From Flavimaricola marinus (GTDB lineage: Bacteria > Pseudomonadota > Alphaproteobacteria > Rhodobacterales > Rhodobacteraceae): 64,000 nt of DNA. Both the position numbers and the translations under genes were made by a program. Where the stretch lies: the NCBI RefSeq assembly GCF_900184895.1, contig NZ_FXZK01000007.1, forward strand, positions 62,001 through 126,000. The letters are read 5' to 3'. Within the stretch, counting starts at the first letter, position 1, and every line of letters begins with the position of its first letter. Shown piece after piece: positions 8,789-17,620 of this stretch. The notes beneath the pieces are model-generated. The model was not told where the DNA came from and ran no database searches. It saw only the letters and a program-made list of their open reading frames with translations.

Positions 8789-8974
8789 TCACTCGATGAA
8801 GTAAACCTGCTCGACCGGCTTTGGCTGTCCGCCCACCGGAACCCCGGTGATCGCGACCACAAAGAACAGCGTGATCGTCCACGTCCCGAAGGTGCCAAAG
8901 GCGAAACCGGCGATCTTGCCGCGGTGAAGGTAGAGCCAGTCGGTGTCGGTGACGGCGTGATAAAGTCGGCGCAT
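8789..8974 (-). CDS. Small single-helix membrane protein
   Basis: A 61-residue protein starting MRRLYHAVTDTDWLYLHRGK, with a central hydrophobic helix (IAGFAFGTFGTWTITLFFVVAI) and a short C-terminus PKPVEQVYFIE. An AGGA element ten bases upstream fits the start. It has no recognised domain. Together with the 69-residue protein downstream it forms a pair of same-strand small membrane proteins between soxB and soxD. Function unknown. Confidence 0.65.
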   Translation of the reverse strand: MRRLYHAVTDTDWLYLHRGKIAGFAFGTFGTWTITLFFVVAITGVPVGGQPKPVEQVYFIE

Positions 8975-9114
8975 TGCTGTCTGTCCTGCTTGGTGCACGG
9001 GACAGATACGTCGATGGACTCAGGGATCAAGGCTGGACGCTCCGGCGAGGCTTGAGGCCGTCCGTCGCAGCGCGCGGATTTGTAGCGATAGCCTTGTGAT
9101 GCTATAAAGCCGTG

Positions 9115-9255
9115 ATGGAAAACTGGACCGAACTGCTGGCCCTCTGGCCCCTCGTCCTCATCGTGCTTCTGGCCGTGGTGCTGATCCGCGCCGGTCGCGG
9201 AACCAAGCCGCACGGCGACGACCCGCGCGACAGCACCGGTGGCTACGATCCCTGA
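9115..9255 (+). CDS. Possible 46-residue membrane microprotein
   Basis: A short frame on the opposite strand to the sox genes. It encodes MENWTELLALWPLVLIVLLA and onward: one strongly hydrophobic helix at residues 8-25, then a charged tail (RAGRGTKPHGDDPRDSTGGYDP). The helix-plus-polar-tail pattern looks like a real membrane peptide, but no clear ribosome site precedes the ATG and codon evidence is limited at this length. It ends 20 bases before the convergent soxB stop. Confidence 0.35.
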   Translation: MENWTELLALWPLVLIVLLAVVLIRAGRGTKPHGDDPRDSTGGYDP

Positions 9256-9275
9256 CAAAGTGCGGCTCAGTTCGG

Positions 9276-10526
9276 TCAATGCGCCACCCCTGCGGCCACG
9301 CTTTCGTCGATGAACTTGCCAACCTTGAAGCGGTCGACGGTGAATTCGGCGGCCAACGGCCCCGGCTCGCCCTTGGCCATCAGTTCGGCCATCGCCCAGC
9401 CGCTACCCGGGATCGCCTTGAACCCGCCGGTGCCCCAACCACAGTTGACGAAGATGCCGCCCACGGGGGTTTTCGAGATGATCGGTGACCGGTCGCCCGT
9501 CATATCCACGATGCCGCCCCACTGGCGCAGCATCTTGAGGCGGCTGATCATCGGAAATGTCTCGACCAGCGCCCGCACGGTCTCCTCGATATGATGGAAC
9601 GACCCGCGCTGGGTGTAGTTGTTGAACCCGTCGGTGCCGCCGCCGATGACCATCTCGCCCTTGTCGGACTGGGACATATAGCCATGAACGGTATTGGCCA
9701 TGATGACCACGTCCATCGCGGGCTTGATCGGCTCCGAAACAAGCGCCTGAAGCGCCACGCTCTCGATCGGCAACCGGAACCCAGCCATATCGGCCAAGGC
9801 GCTGGAATGGCCCGCCACGACGATACCCAGCTTGTCACAAGCGATATCGCCCTTGGTGGTGGTCACGCCGGTGACCTTGCCAGCCTCCGTCGAGACGCCG
9901 GTGACTTCGCACTGCTGGATGATGTCCATGCCCATGTCAGAACAGGCGCGGGCATAGCCCCAGGCCACCGCATCGTGGCGGGCGGTGCCGCCGCGGGCCT
10001 GATACAGACCGCCAAGCACCGGATAGCGGGGACCGTCGAGGTTGATGATCGGGCACAGTTCCTTGACGCGGCGGGGCTCGATCCACTCGGTCTTGACGCC
10101 CTGCAAGGCGTTCGCATGGGCGGTGCGCTGATAGCCCCGGATCTCGGCCTGTGTCTGGGCGAGCATGATCACGCCGCGCGGCGAAAACATGATGTTGTAG
10201 TTCAGATCCTGGCTCAGCGTCTCATAGAGGGAACGGGATTTCTCATAGATCGCGGCGGACGGATCCTGCAGATAGTTCGACCGGATGATCGTCGTATTGC
10301 GGCCTGTATTGCCACCGCCCAGCCAGCCCTTTTCGAGAATGGCGACATTGCGCAGACCGTGGTTCTTGCCGAGGTAATAGGCGGTCGCCAAGCCGTGGCC
10401 ACCGGCACCGACGATAATCGCGTCGTATTTCGGCTTCGGGCTGGGCGCGGCCCATGCACGTTCCCAGCCAAGATGATGGCGGGCGGCCTCCTTGGCGATG
10501 GCAAACACGGAATAGCGTTTCTTCAC
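9276..10526 (-). CDS. soxB: Sarcosine oxidase beta subunit
   Basis: A 416-residue flavoprotein subunit that carries out the amine oxidation. After an N-terminal extension (MKKRYSVFAIAKEAARHHLG) comes the FAD-binding motif IIVGAGGHGLATAYYLGKNHG (about residues 37-57). The segment GGTARHDAVAWGYAR contains a His at residue 184, in the region where the covalent FMN link of the tetrameric enzyme is expected; the exact equivalence is inferred. The conserved C-terminal GWGTGGFKAIPGSGWAMAELM closes the FAD domain. Translation starts at GTG, with GAGGGG nine bases upstream. It is first in the sox direction, divergent from ccmI. Confidence 0.96.
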   Translation of the reverse strand: MKKRYSVFAIAKEAARHHLGWERAWAAPSPKPKYDAIIVGAGGHGLATAYYLGKNHGLRNVAILEKGWLGGGNTGRNTTIIRSNYLQDPSAAIYEKSRSLYETLSQDLNYNIMFSPRGVIMLAQTQAEIRGYQRTAHANALQGVKTEWIEPRRVKELCPIINLDGPRYPVLGGLYQARGGTARHDAVAWGYARACSDMGMDIIQQCEVTGVSTEAGKVTGVTTTKGDIACDKLGIVVAGHSSALADMAGFRLPIESVALQALVSEPIKPAMDVVIMANTVHGYMSQSDKGEMVIGGGTDGFNNYTQRGSFHHIEETVRALVETFPMISRLKMLRQWGGIVDMTGDRSPIISKTPVGGIFVNCGWGTGGFKAIPGSGWAMAELMAKGEPGPLAAEFTVDRFKVGKFIDESVAAGVAH

Positions 10527-10709
10527 AGGCGAATCCCCTCTGGGTCAGACGCGGCATCTCTTGGGGATAATTGGACCCGGTGCAAAGGAAAATGGCGACT
10601 GGCTGCGTCACATAGCCCCCCGAATGCGACAACTGGGGGTGCGCCCCTTTCGCAAGAGGCCAAGGATGCGTAGATAACGAGCAATGAAACGTCATAAGGC
10701 CGCACTCCT

Positions 10710-11948
10710 ATGCTGTTCTGGATCATAGCCACGCTAATGGCCGCTGCGGTGGCCGGAACGCTGCTTCCCGCGCTGCTCCGGCGGTCGAACGAGGACGCGA
10801 GCGACACGCCGGACGTGGCGCTCTACCGGGATCAACTGGCCGAGATCGACCGGGATCTGGCACGGGGCACCCTGGCAGCAGACGAGGCAGAACGGACGCG
10901 GACCGAAGTCGCCCGCAGACTCTTGGCTGCGGACAAGGCCGGGGCGCAGGCGGTGAACGAAGCGCCCAAGCGGGCCACCCTGATCGTCGCCGCGATCAGC
11001 GGGCTCGTCGTCATCGGCGGCGGGCTCTGGGGCTATGAACGGCTCGGGGCGCCGGGCTATCCCGACATCCCGCTGGCGCAGCGGATCGCGGACAGCGCCC
11101 AGATGCGGGCCGGACGGATCAGCCAAGCCGAAGCCGAACAACTGGTCGCCGCGCAATGGATGGCCCAGGGGCTGAGCGGGCCGCTGCCGCCCGCAGGCGT
11201 GCCAGACGACTACCTTGCAATGGTCGAGGAGTTGCGCAGCATCGTGCCCGAACGGCCCGAGGATATGCGGGGCTGGGAACTGCTGGCGCTGCACGAGGCA
11301 CGGCTCGGGCAATTCGGGGCCGCCGCGCGGGCGCAGGAACGGGTGATCCAGCTCAAGGGCAATGACGCGACAGAGGCTGACAGGATCGCGCTGATCGACA
11401 GGATGGTGGCGGCCGCGCAGGGCTTTGTCTCGCCAGAGGCCGAGGCGATCCTCGTCGGGATCCTCGACCGCGATCCCTCCAACATCGGGGCGCGGTATTA
11501 CATGGGGCTGCTCTACGCCCAGACCGACAGGCCGGACGTGGCCTTCCGTCTTTGGCGGGGGGTCGTCGACGAAGGCTCCAGCAGCGACCAGCACGTCGAA
11601 CTGGCGCGGATGCAGATCGAAGACGTCGCCTTCCGGGCCGGGGTTGAATATACCCTGCCCGAACTGCGTGGCCCGGATGCCGATATGATGGCCGCCGCCC
11701 GCGACATGAGCGCCGAAGATCAGCAGGCCATGATCGAAGGGATGGTCGCGCAACTGTCCGACAGGTTGGCCACGCAGGGCGGCACTGCCGAAGAATGGGC
11801 GCGTCTGATCGGCGCCTACGGGGTGCTCGGCGATACCGAACAGGCCGAGGCGATCTGGGTCGAGGCACAGGGCGTTTTCGGCAGCTCCGAAGCCGCGATG
11901 ACCGTGCTGCGCGAGGCCGCCGACCGGGCCGGAGTGCTTGGCGAATGA
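10710..11948 (+). CDS. ccmI: c-type cytochrome biogenesis protein CcmI
   Basis: A 412-residue inner-membrane protein that presents apocytochrome c to the heme-ligation machinery. It begins with a membrane helix ([20 protein letters not shown]), then the conserved cytoplasmic segment [38 protein letters not shown], a second helix near residues 88-106 ([19 protein letters not shown]), and a periplasmic part with TPR-like repeats ([22 protein letters not shown]). Length is usual for alphaproteobacterial CcmI. Its stop overlaps the ruvX start as ATGA. Confidence 0.92.
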   Translation: MLFWIIATLMAAAVAGTLLPALLRRSNEDASDTPDVALYRDQLAEIDRDLARGTLAADEAERTRTEVARRLLAADKAGAQAVNEAPKRATLIVAAISGLVVIGGGLWGYERLGAPGYPDIPLAQRIADSAQMRAGRISQAEAEQLVAAQWMAQGLSGPLPPAGVPDDYLAMVEELRSIVPERPEDMRGWELLALHEARLGQFGAAARAQERVIQLKGNDATEADRIALIDRMVAAAQGFVSPEAEAILVGILDRDPSNIGARYYMGLLYAQTDRPDVAFRLWRGVVDEGSSSDQHVELARMQIEDVAFRAGVEYTLPELRGPDADMMAAARDMSAEDQQAMIEGMVAQLSDRLATQGGTAEEWARLIGAYGVLGDTEQAEAIWVEAQGVFGSSEAAMTVLREAADRAGVLGE

Positions 11949-12421
11949 TCCTCGAAACCCCCGAGGAGCTGGCCGACGCCCTGCCCCGCAATCGCGCCCT
12001 TGCCGGGCTCGACCTTGGCACCGTGACCATCGGTGTCGCGGTGTCGGATCGGTCGCTCTCGGTGGCCACGCCGCTGGAAACCATCCGGCGCAAGAAATTC
12101 GGGCTGGATGCGGCGCGATTGCTCGACATCGCCAAGGCGCGCGAACTCGGCGGCTTCGTGCTCGGCCTGCCGCGCAACATGGACGGCTCCGAAGGGCCGC
12201 GCTGCCAATCGACCCGCGCCTTCGCCCGCAATCTCGAAAAGCTGACAGACCTGCCGATCAGCTTCTGGGACGAGCGGCTCAGCACCGTCGCCGCCGAACG
12301 GGCGCTGATCGAGGCGGATACGTCACGCAAACGTCGCGCCGAGGTGATCGACCACGTCGCCGCCGGGTATATCCTGCAAGGACTGCTCGACCGACTGGCC
12401 CATATGCGGAGCAACGGATGA
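11945..12421 (+). CDS. ruvX: Holliday junction resolvase-like RNase H fold protein
   Basis: A 158-residue YqgF/RuvX protein, proposed to process Holliday junctions or pre-16S rRNA 5' ends. The RNase H core is intact: [17 protein letters not shown] (catalytic Asp), [39 protein letters not shown] (second acid) and the terminal [16 protein letters not shown]. The start at 11945 is set by the ATGA overlap with ccmI; longer upstream reading in this frame is antisense-like sequence inside ccmI. The gene in turn overlaps the DUF1289 gene. Confidence 0.93.
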   Translation: MILETPEELADALPRNRALAGLDLGTVTIGVAVSDRSLSVATPLETIRRKKFGLDAARLLDIAKARELGGFVLGLPRNMDGSEGPRCQSTRAFARNLEKLTDLPISFWDERLSTVAAERALIEADTSRKRRAEVIDHVAAGYILQGLLDRLAHMRSNG

Positions 12422-12669
12422 CCAAACCCGACCCCATCGAAGCCATCTGGCAACGGGCCGAGATCGAAAGCCCCTGCATCAAGATCTGCGTGATCCATCC
12501 GGCCACCCGGCTCTGCACCGGCTGCCTGCGCTCCATCGACGAGATCGGCGCATGGAGCCGGATGACACCCCAGGCCCGCGCAGAGGTCATGGCCGATCTG
12601 CCGGGTCGTGCGGACCAGTTCAAGAAGCGCCGCGGTGGCCGCGCCGCTCGGTTGCGCCAAAACTCCTGA
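12418..12669 (+). CDS. DUF1289 domain protein
   Basis: An 83-residue protein with the DUF1289 signature: [32 protein letters not shown], with four Cys (C-x3-C, then C-x2-C) that probably bind a metal, followed by basic residues at the C-terminus ([13 protein letters not shown]). The function of the family is unknown. It is the third gene of the ccmI-ruvX operon, joined by an ATGA overlap. Length is typical. Confidence 0.88.
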   Translation: MTKPDPIEAIWQRAEIESPCIKICVIHPATRLCTGCLRSIDEIGAWSRMTPQARAEVMADLPGRADQFKKRRGGRAARLRQNS

Positions 12670-12855
12670 TGTTGCGGTGGGCGGGTCGCCCCACCCGGCA
12701 GGCCGATGCGTCGCGCTGATCCGCGATGACCGAGCGGTCTGGTGACGTTTCGCCCCTCGGCTCCGCACCGAACATGACACCGCCCGAATACCGACGGCAC
12801 ACCGACGTGTTGCCGCAGCCGAAATCGGGCGTCAGGGAAATGGTAAACAGCGCCG

Positions 12856-13623
12856 TTAGGGGGCTTCGATCCAGTCCTGCGGGTGGTCCAAAAGGGGGCG
12901 GAAATAGGCCATCATCCGCCCCTCTTCCGGCCCCCAAGCCCCTGATTTCCATGGCGCAATTCCATGAATGGCCAAACGATGCACCAGCACCGACTGCCCC
13001 GGCAAAAGCGGCAGTTTGCGCGGCGGACAGCGGTCGAACACCGTTCGCCGCGCCTCTTGATAGACATCCGTCAGGTCGACCTCCGCATAAGCATCAGGCT
13101 CCAACCCCTTGAACCTGTTCGCAAAAGCCTCACGAATCACGTGGTGACTGCCCTCGTAAACGACCAAAGGCGCGGCCTCTGGCGACGCGGCGTTCAGCGC
13201 CATCCCAAGGATAAAGGCGTGCGGCTCCTTCAGCATCCGCCGCCGGTTCGGCCCCACCGGCAAGAGGCCGTCCAAATGAGCCGCAAACCTGTCCCGACGA
13301 AACGCGAAAGCGGTGTCGGATTCGCTTTCATCCCGGCGCGGATACCCCTGATAAACCACGGAAATCTGCGCCTTGTGCCAGTGCTCCTGTGGCGCGACAA
13401 GCTGCTCCCAAGGGCCGGTCAGTGGCACGCCGTCAAGGCTGCCGTCCCCGGCATTATCCAGCATATCCACGCCAACGAACCACGTGCCGCCATGGCGCAA
13501 CCATTTGGCCCGGGCAGCCTCCGACGCCACCAGCGTCCGCGCCCGCACCGCTGCCGCCTCCGCCCATTCCAACACCCCTGAATCCGCTGGTAAAACAGCG
13601 TATCCCCGGGTCGTGAGGCTCAT
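12856..13623 (-). CDS. Phytanoyl-CoA dioxygenase-like (2-oxoglutarate/iron) protein
   Basis: A 255-residue soluble protein. A possible iron triad is HLD (in FAAHLDGLLPVGPNRRRMLKE) and a distal His in VLVHRLAIHGIAPW, with a downstream Arg (GRMMAYFRP) that could bind 2-oxoglutarate. The segments HAFILGMALN and APLVVYEGSHHVIREAF fit the double-stranded beta-helix of the phytanoyl-CoA hydroxylase family. The substrate is unknown and the family call is by pattern only. Its start overlaps the stop of the upstream TSUP permease by four bases, so the two are co-translated. Confidence 0.6.
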   Translation of the reverse strand: MSLTTRGYAVLPADSGVLEWAEAAAVRARTLVASEAARAKWLRHGGTWFVGVDMLDNAGDGSLDGVPLTGPWEQLVAPQEHWHKAQISVVYQGYPRRDESESDTAFAFRRDRFAAHLDGLLPVGPNRRRMLKEPHAFILGMALNAASPEAAPLVVYEGSHHVIREAFANRFKGLEPDAYAEVDLTDVYQEARRTVFDRCPPRKLPLLPGQSVLVHRLAIHGIAPWKSGAWGPEEGRMMAYFRPLLDHPQDWIEAP

Positions 13624-14444
13624 GCAAAAACGGCCTTGCGAAGCATGTTAAGTGCCACGAGAAAAAGGAAAATTCCGAATGTGCGCTTTAGCCGGGCGGC
13701 GTCGGTCCTATGCGCCAAGCCGGCCCCGATCGGCGCCGTGATCAGGGTCATCGCGATGACCAATCCAAAGGCCACCAGATTGACCGCACCGATGGTCAAG
13801 GGCGGGGTCGCTCCCTCCGGCATCTGCACCAGCAAAAAGCCCGCCACCGACGGCACCGCGATCAAAACCCCAAAGCCCGCCGCCGTCGCCACGGCCCTGT
13901 GAATCGGCACTCCGAACAGCGACATCACCGGCACGCCAAAAGACCCGCCGCCAATGCCCATCAACACCGACAAAAAGCCCAAGACAGGCGACATCGCCCA
14001 CCGCACGGGGCCCACCGGCATCGCTTGGCCCAGCCGCCATGAGGAGCGGCCAAATGTCATGTAAAGTGCGACGATCATTGCCAAAAATCCAAAGATCAAC
14101 TGCAACGCACCGGACCGCAAACTCGCCGCCAAGGCAACGCCGAAAAGCGATCCGACGACGATCCCCGGCGCCCAGCCACGCAGGATCTCCCAATCCACGG
14201 CACCCTTGCGATTGTGCGCCAGAACCGACCGGATCGAGGTGACGATGATCGTGGCCAGCGACGTCGCCAGACACATCTGCATCAGCTGCGGGCTGTCATA
14301 TCCAAGCACTTGAAACGCATAGAAGAACGCCGGAACCAGCACGATGCCGCCGCCCACCCCAAGCAGCCCGGCCAAGACACCCGCAAAGGCGCCAATCACC
14401 AGCAAAAGGACCGCCATGCTCAGCAGCAACATCAGATCGGGCAT
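13620..14444 (-). CDS. TSUP family permease (TauE/SafE)
   Basis: A 274-residue inner-membrane protein with about eight hydrophobic helices. The first half-repeat contains AGVLAGLLGVGGGIVLVPAFFY and the second VLGFLSVLMGIGGGSFGVPVMSLF, the duplicated GVGGG/GIGGG motifs diagnostic of the TauE/SafE (TSUP) family. These exporters and importers move sulfite, sulfoacetate, sulfolactate or other small anions. The substrate here is not determined. It is followed without a gap by the dioxygenase-like gene and preceded by dusA on the same strand. Confidence 0.88.
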   Translation of the reverse strand: MPDLMLLLSMAVLLLVIGAFAGVLAGLLGVGGGIVLVPAFFYAFQVLGYDSPQLMQMCLATSLATIIVTSIRSVLAHNRKGAVDWEILRGWAPGIVVGSLFGVALAASLRSGALQLIFGFLAMIVALYMTFGRSSWRLGQAMPVGPVRWAMSPVLGFLSVLMGIGGGSFGVPVMSLFGVPIHRAVATAAGFGVLIAVPSVAGFLLVQMPEGATPPLTIGAVNLVAFGLVIAMTLITAPIGAGLAHRTDAARLKRTFGIFLFLVALNMLRKAVFA

Positions 14445-14526
14445 CTTCGGTCTCCGGGATTAGGGTCTGCGCCCATCTGTTCCTGTAAGGGTCGATTTCA
14501 CAATGGGAAAAGCGCGCCAACCCGCC

Positions 14527-15522
14527 TCAAACCGTTTGAAACCGGGCCTCGTCGACCTGCTCCAATGCCTGATCGAGCAGCTGTAGCCCCGCCCCGTCTT
14601 TGCTCGCCCCCTCGGACAAGACCCGCCGCCATCCCCGCGCACCGGGTTTCCCGGCGAACAGTCCAAGCATGTGCCGCGTGATCTGATGCAACCGGCCACC
14701 GGCCTCCAGATGGGCGGCGATATAGGGGCGCATGCGTTCAATCACCTCGGCGGCGGTCGGGCCGGGTCCGGCACCGAACAGCCGTTCGTCGACCTCGGAC
14801 AAGGCGTCGAACGGCGTCTGATACGCAGCCCGACCGATCATCACACCATCCAATCCGCCAGCCAGCATTTCTTCGGCCTGATCGAGCGTCGTGATTCCGC
14901 CGTTTATTGAAATGTGCAATTCTGGAAACGCCTTTTTCATCTCGAAAACAAGGGGATAATCCAACGGGGGAATATCGCGGTTTTCCTTGGGCGAGAGCCC
15001 CTGAAGCCAGGCCTTGCGGGCGTGGATCGAAAAGCGGCGCACTCCGCCGGCGGAAACGGTTTCCAAAAACCGCGGCAGGATCTCGGCAGGCACCTGATCG
15101 TCCACTCCAATCCGGCATTTCACGGTCACCTCCACCGGTGAGGCAGACATCATCGCAGCCACGCAATCGGCCACGAGATCAGGCGTCTCCATCAGAACCG
15201 CGCCAAAGGCACCGGATTGAACCCGGTCGGACGGGCAGCCGCAATTGAGGTTGATCTCGTCATACCCATATTCGGCCGCGATTTTCGTAGCCCGAGCCAG
15301 TTGCGTCGGATCGGCACCTCCCAGTTGCAGGGCGACCGGATGTTCGACCGGGTCAAATCCAAGCAGACGATCGCGGTCGCCATGAACAATCGCCGGCGCT
15401 GTGACCATCTCCGTATAAAGCAGCGCTTCACGCGTGATAGCCCGATGAAAGACACGGCAATGCCGGTCGGTCCAATCCATCATGGGCGCAACTGAAAGCC
15501 TAGCGTTTCGATTTATCTTCAT
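14527..15522 (-). CDS. dusA: tRNA-dihydrouridine synthase A
   Basis: A 331-residue FMN enzyme that reduces U20/U20a in the tRNA D-loop. The start region RLSVAPMMDWTDRHCRVFHR is the DusA signature. LNCGCPSDRVQSGAFGAVLM holds the catalytic Cys, and VTVKCRIGVDDQ, ISINGGI and GGLDGVMIGRAAYQTP form the flavin and phosphate sites of the TIM barrel. Length is normal. The gene 5' end lies 18 bases from a decayed integrase on the other strand. dusA 5' ends are known integration sites for mobile elements, so this junction is probably an old insertion scar. Confidence 0.94.
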   Translation of the reverse strand: MKINRNARLSVAPMMDWTDRHCRVFHRAITREALLYTEMVTAPAIVHGDRDRLLGFDPVEHPVALQLGGADPTQLARATKIAAEYGYDEINLNCGCPSDRVQSGAFGAVLMETPDLVADCVAAMMSASPVEVTVKCRIGVDDQVPAEILPRFLETVSAGGVRRFSIHARKAWLQGLSPKENRDIPPLDYPLVFEMKKAFPELHISINGGITTLDQAEEMLAGGLDGVMIGRAAYQTPFDALSEVDERLFGAGPGPTAAEVIERMRPYIAAHLEAGGRLHQITRHMLGLFAGKPGARGWRRVLSEGASKDGAGLQLLDQALEQVDEARFQTV

Positions 15523-15606
15523 TTTTCCTGCACGCTCAAAATGTTGTTTGACAGATCCCTACGCAGGAATACGCCCCAATATCCCCGATTGCCCCTTTTA
15601 CGACGC

Positions 15607-15942
15607 ATGGCGCACGATGTGGCCACAATAGGCGAGCTTCCGGCCGGTGGATACCGGGTCCAGATCAGACGCAAGGGCCGCTCCGCCAGCGAGGCCCTTC
15701 ACCGCCGTAACGACGCTCACAAATGGGCCCGTCAGGCGGAGACGCGTGTTGATCGGGGTCCGGCACCGAACAAGTCGTCCACCGCCCGCTTTGCAACGTT
15801 TGGTGATCTCGTTGAGCTGTATATAGACGCATGTGCGCTGTTGGGAAACCACCTAGCAGAAGCTAGGCCGCGAGGGCGGTGGCTGACACTAAGACCTTCG
15901 GGCATCTGTCATATCTGGTTCCGACGCGTCCTCAGTTTTTAG
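15607..15942 (+). pseudogene. Decayed tyrosine-recombinase (integrase) N-terminal fragment
   Basis: About 112 codons beginning MAHDVATIGELPAGGYRVQI with RRKGRSASEALHRRNDAHKWARQAETRVDRG, the arm-DNA-binding pattern of a family of alphaproteobacterial site-specific integrases, followed by TFGDLVELYIDA, the start of the core-binding domain. Similarity stops soon after. The remaining frame is Arg-rich and the catalytic Arg-His-Arg-Tyr domain (about 200 more residues) is missing. The next 140 bases up to cbpM also show no intact gene. It is best read as the remnant of an element that inserted at dusA. An ATG 22 codons upstream in frame is equally possible as the former start. Confidence 0.65.
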
Positions 15943-16086
15943 GACTGCCGATCAGGCGGCCTCGCCCCTTTTGACGCCCCAAACTGGATGCCGTGCGATA
16001 TGCTTTGACGTAGATCGCGTCGATCATCGCAGTCTTTGCTCACCATGGCTACGGCATCGTGTTCATCAGTCGACATATCTCCCGGC

Positions 16087-16434
16087 TCAGGCGGAATCGA
16101 ACGGTTTATCCTGTTTGAGCGCCTCAAGAACGCTGTCGCGCAACTCAGGTGGCAGGATCTCGATCGCGCGGGCCATGGCGGTCAAATCCTGCCGTGCCGC
16201 ATGCAACTGATCAATGAGCGAAATCACGATGCCAATAGCAGTCTCATCCAGATCGAGGTCCTGTGACAGATCACACAACAGTTCGAGCCGTGCGATATCG
16301 ATACGCCGGAATTCATATCCGCCGGCGCCTCGCTTCGGTTTGACGAATTCACCTTCGACGAAGCGGACGAGCTCGGTCCGCGTCAGTCGCGTGACGATCG
16401 TGACGACTTGATCCTCCGAGTATCGGTCCGTCAT
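16087..16434 (-). CDS. cbpM: CbpM-type chaperone modulator
   Basis: A 115-residue protein with a MerR-like N-terminal segment (TRTELVRFVEGEFVKP) and a helical C-terminus (LLCDLSQDLDLDETAIGIVISLIDQLHAARQDL), matching CbpM/YccW-type modulators that inhibit the DnaJ-like co-chaperone CbpA. The start MTDRYSEDQVV overlaps the cbpA stop as ATGA. It is the second gene of a two-gene operon with cbpA, the usual arrangement. The ending SVLEALKQDKPFDSA is family-like. Confidence 0.83.
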   Translation of the reverse strand: MTDRYSEDQVVTIVTRLTRTELVRFVEGEFVKPKRGAGGYEFRRIDIARLELLCDLSQDLDLDETAIGIVISLIDQLHAARQDLTAMARAIEILPPELRDSVLEALKQDKPFDSA

Positions 16435-17375
16435 TGTCCTGCTCTCCTTAGCAGCTCGGCACGCGGGTCGAATGTATGGGTCTTGCGCCATTCCGAAAGG
16501 AAATCGCGCAACGCGTCATCGGGCTCCGGAGGCGCGATGATTGTCAGTTCGACCTTCTGGTCGCCTTTGGCCTTTTGCCCTGCCCGCTCGATACCGCGAC
16601 CGCGCAATCGCAAAACCCGGCCAGAGCTGGCACCGGCCGGGATCGTCAGGCCGACAGGTCCGTCAATCGTCGGTGTCGTCACCTTGCCGCCGAGAACGGC
16701 CTCGTCGATGGTGATCGGCAGGGTGATCAAGATGTCATCGCCGTCCCGACGAAAGACTGGATGGGGCCGCACGAGGATCGTGATATACGCATCCCCCGGC
16801 GAGCCGCCGCCGAACCCGGCTTCACCCTTGCCCCGCAGGCGCAGGGTCTGACCGTCCTCTGTTCCCCGCGGGATCCTGACAGCGAGGCTCTGGCCGTCCG
16901 GCAGTGTGATCTTGGTCTCGGTCCCGCGCGCCGCGTCGAGGAAGGGCACCTCCAGACTGTAGCGGACATCCGGCCCGGCCGCGCGAAAGCCACGCTCGCC
17001 ATATTCGCCACCGCCTTGGCGGGCGCGATTGCGCAAGATTTCTGCGAATATGTCGGCCGGGTCCTCGGACCGATCAAAGCCGGCACGCCCGTGATAGGCG
17101 TTGTCGGGGGTGTCCGAGAAATCGCGGTAATATTGGCGTTGCGGACGCTCTGCACCTTGCGCGTCGATCTCTCCTGCATCGAACCGGGCGCGGGTGTCGG
17201 GATCTTTCAACAGGTCATAGGCCAAGGAGATCTCCTTGAACCTCGCCTCGGCTCCGGCATCGTCCGGGTGCAGGTCCGGATGGCTCGTGCGCACGAGCTT
17301 GCGATAAGCCTTCTTGATATCCTCCGCCGATGCCGACTTGGTCAATCCAAGGGCCGCATAGGGATCTTTGGGCAT
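16431..17375 (-). CDS. cbpA: DnaJ-like curved-DNA-binding co-chaperone
   Basis: A 314-residue J-domain protein. The J domain (residues 3-68) has the HPD motif (RTSHPDLHPDD) that stimulates DnaK ATPase. A glycine/charge-rich linker and two beta-sandwich substrate-binding domains follow (YSLEVPFLDAARGTETKITL; LRLRGKGEAGFGGGSPGDAYITI; VLRLRGRGI). There is no Cys-rich zinc domain, so it is CbpA-type rather than DnaJ. A strong AGGAGGTG site precedes MPKDPYAALGL. It is paired with cbpM. A possible Fnr-type box lies about 95 bases upstream. Confidence 0.9.
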   Translation of the reverse strand: MPKDPYAALGLTKSASAEDIKKAYRKLVRTSHPDLHPDDAGAEARFKEISLAYDLLKDPDTRARFDAGEIDAQGAERPQRQYYRDFSDTPDNAYHGRAGFDRSEDPADIFAEILRNRARQGGGEYGERGFRAAGPDVRYSLEVPFLDAARGTETKITLPDGQSLAVRIPRGTEDGQTLRLRGKGEAGFGGGSPGDAYITILVRPHPVFRRDGDDILITLPITIDEAVLGGKVTTPTIDGPVGLTIPAGASSGRVLRLRGRGIERAGQKAKGDQKVELTIIAPPEPDDALRDFLSEWRKTHTFDPRAELLRRAGQ

Positions 17376-17469
17376 CACACCTCCTCTTGCCTGACCAACG
17401 CGCCTCCAGATCATCAGCGACCGTCGGCACAACTCCGGGCCAAAGTGTCATATCCGCCCTGACGGATCC

Positions 17470-17483
17470 CTGATCCAAATCAA
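17470..17483. promoter_or_regulatory. Possible Fnr/FnrL box upstream of cbpA
   Basis: CTGATCCAAATCAA differs at one base from the alphaproteobacterial Fnr consensus TTGAY-N4-RTCAA. It lies in a 245-base gap without genes, about 95 bases upstream of cbpA and about 140 bases past the stop of the minus-strand gene at 17621. Regulation by oxygen is inference; a single degenerate site may occur by chance. Confidence 0.4.
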
Positions 17484-17620
17484 TGCGGAGACAACGCTGT
17501 TCGGTCAGGTCCGGCGCTGACGAATTCGGCCAGGCTCGGGCAAGGCAAAGTGGCATATGGCGGTCATGATCGCGCGGGAAGGCTGGGGGCACTGACCCGA
17601 TCACAACGCCGGGAAAGGCG

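Noticed and set aside
12676-12695. Short hairpin GGTGGG/CCCACC after the DUF1289 gene
   Set aside because: Six-bp stem with an eight-base loop and no T run; too weak to call as a terminator.
15939-16127. 62-codon minus-strand frame between the integrase remnant and cbpM
   Set aside because: Overlaps the cbpM 3' end, has no recognisable domain, and lies in decayed sequence; too weak to call as a transposase fragment.
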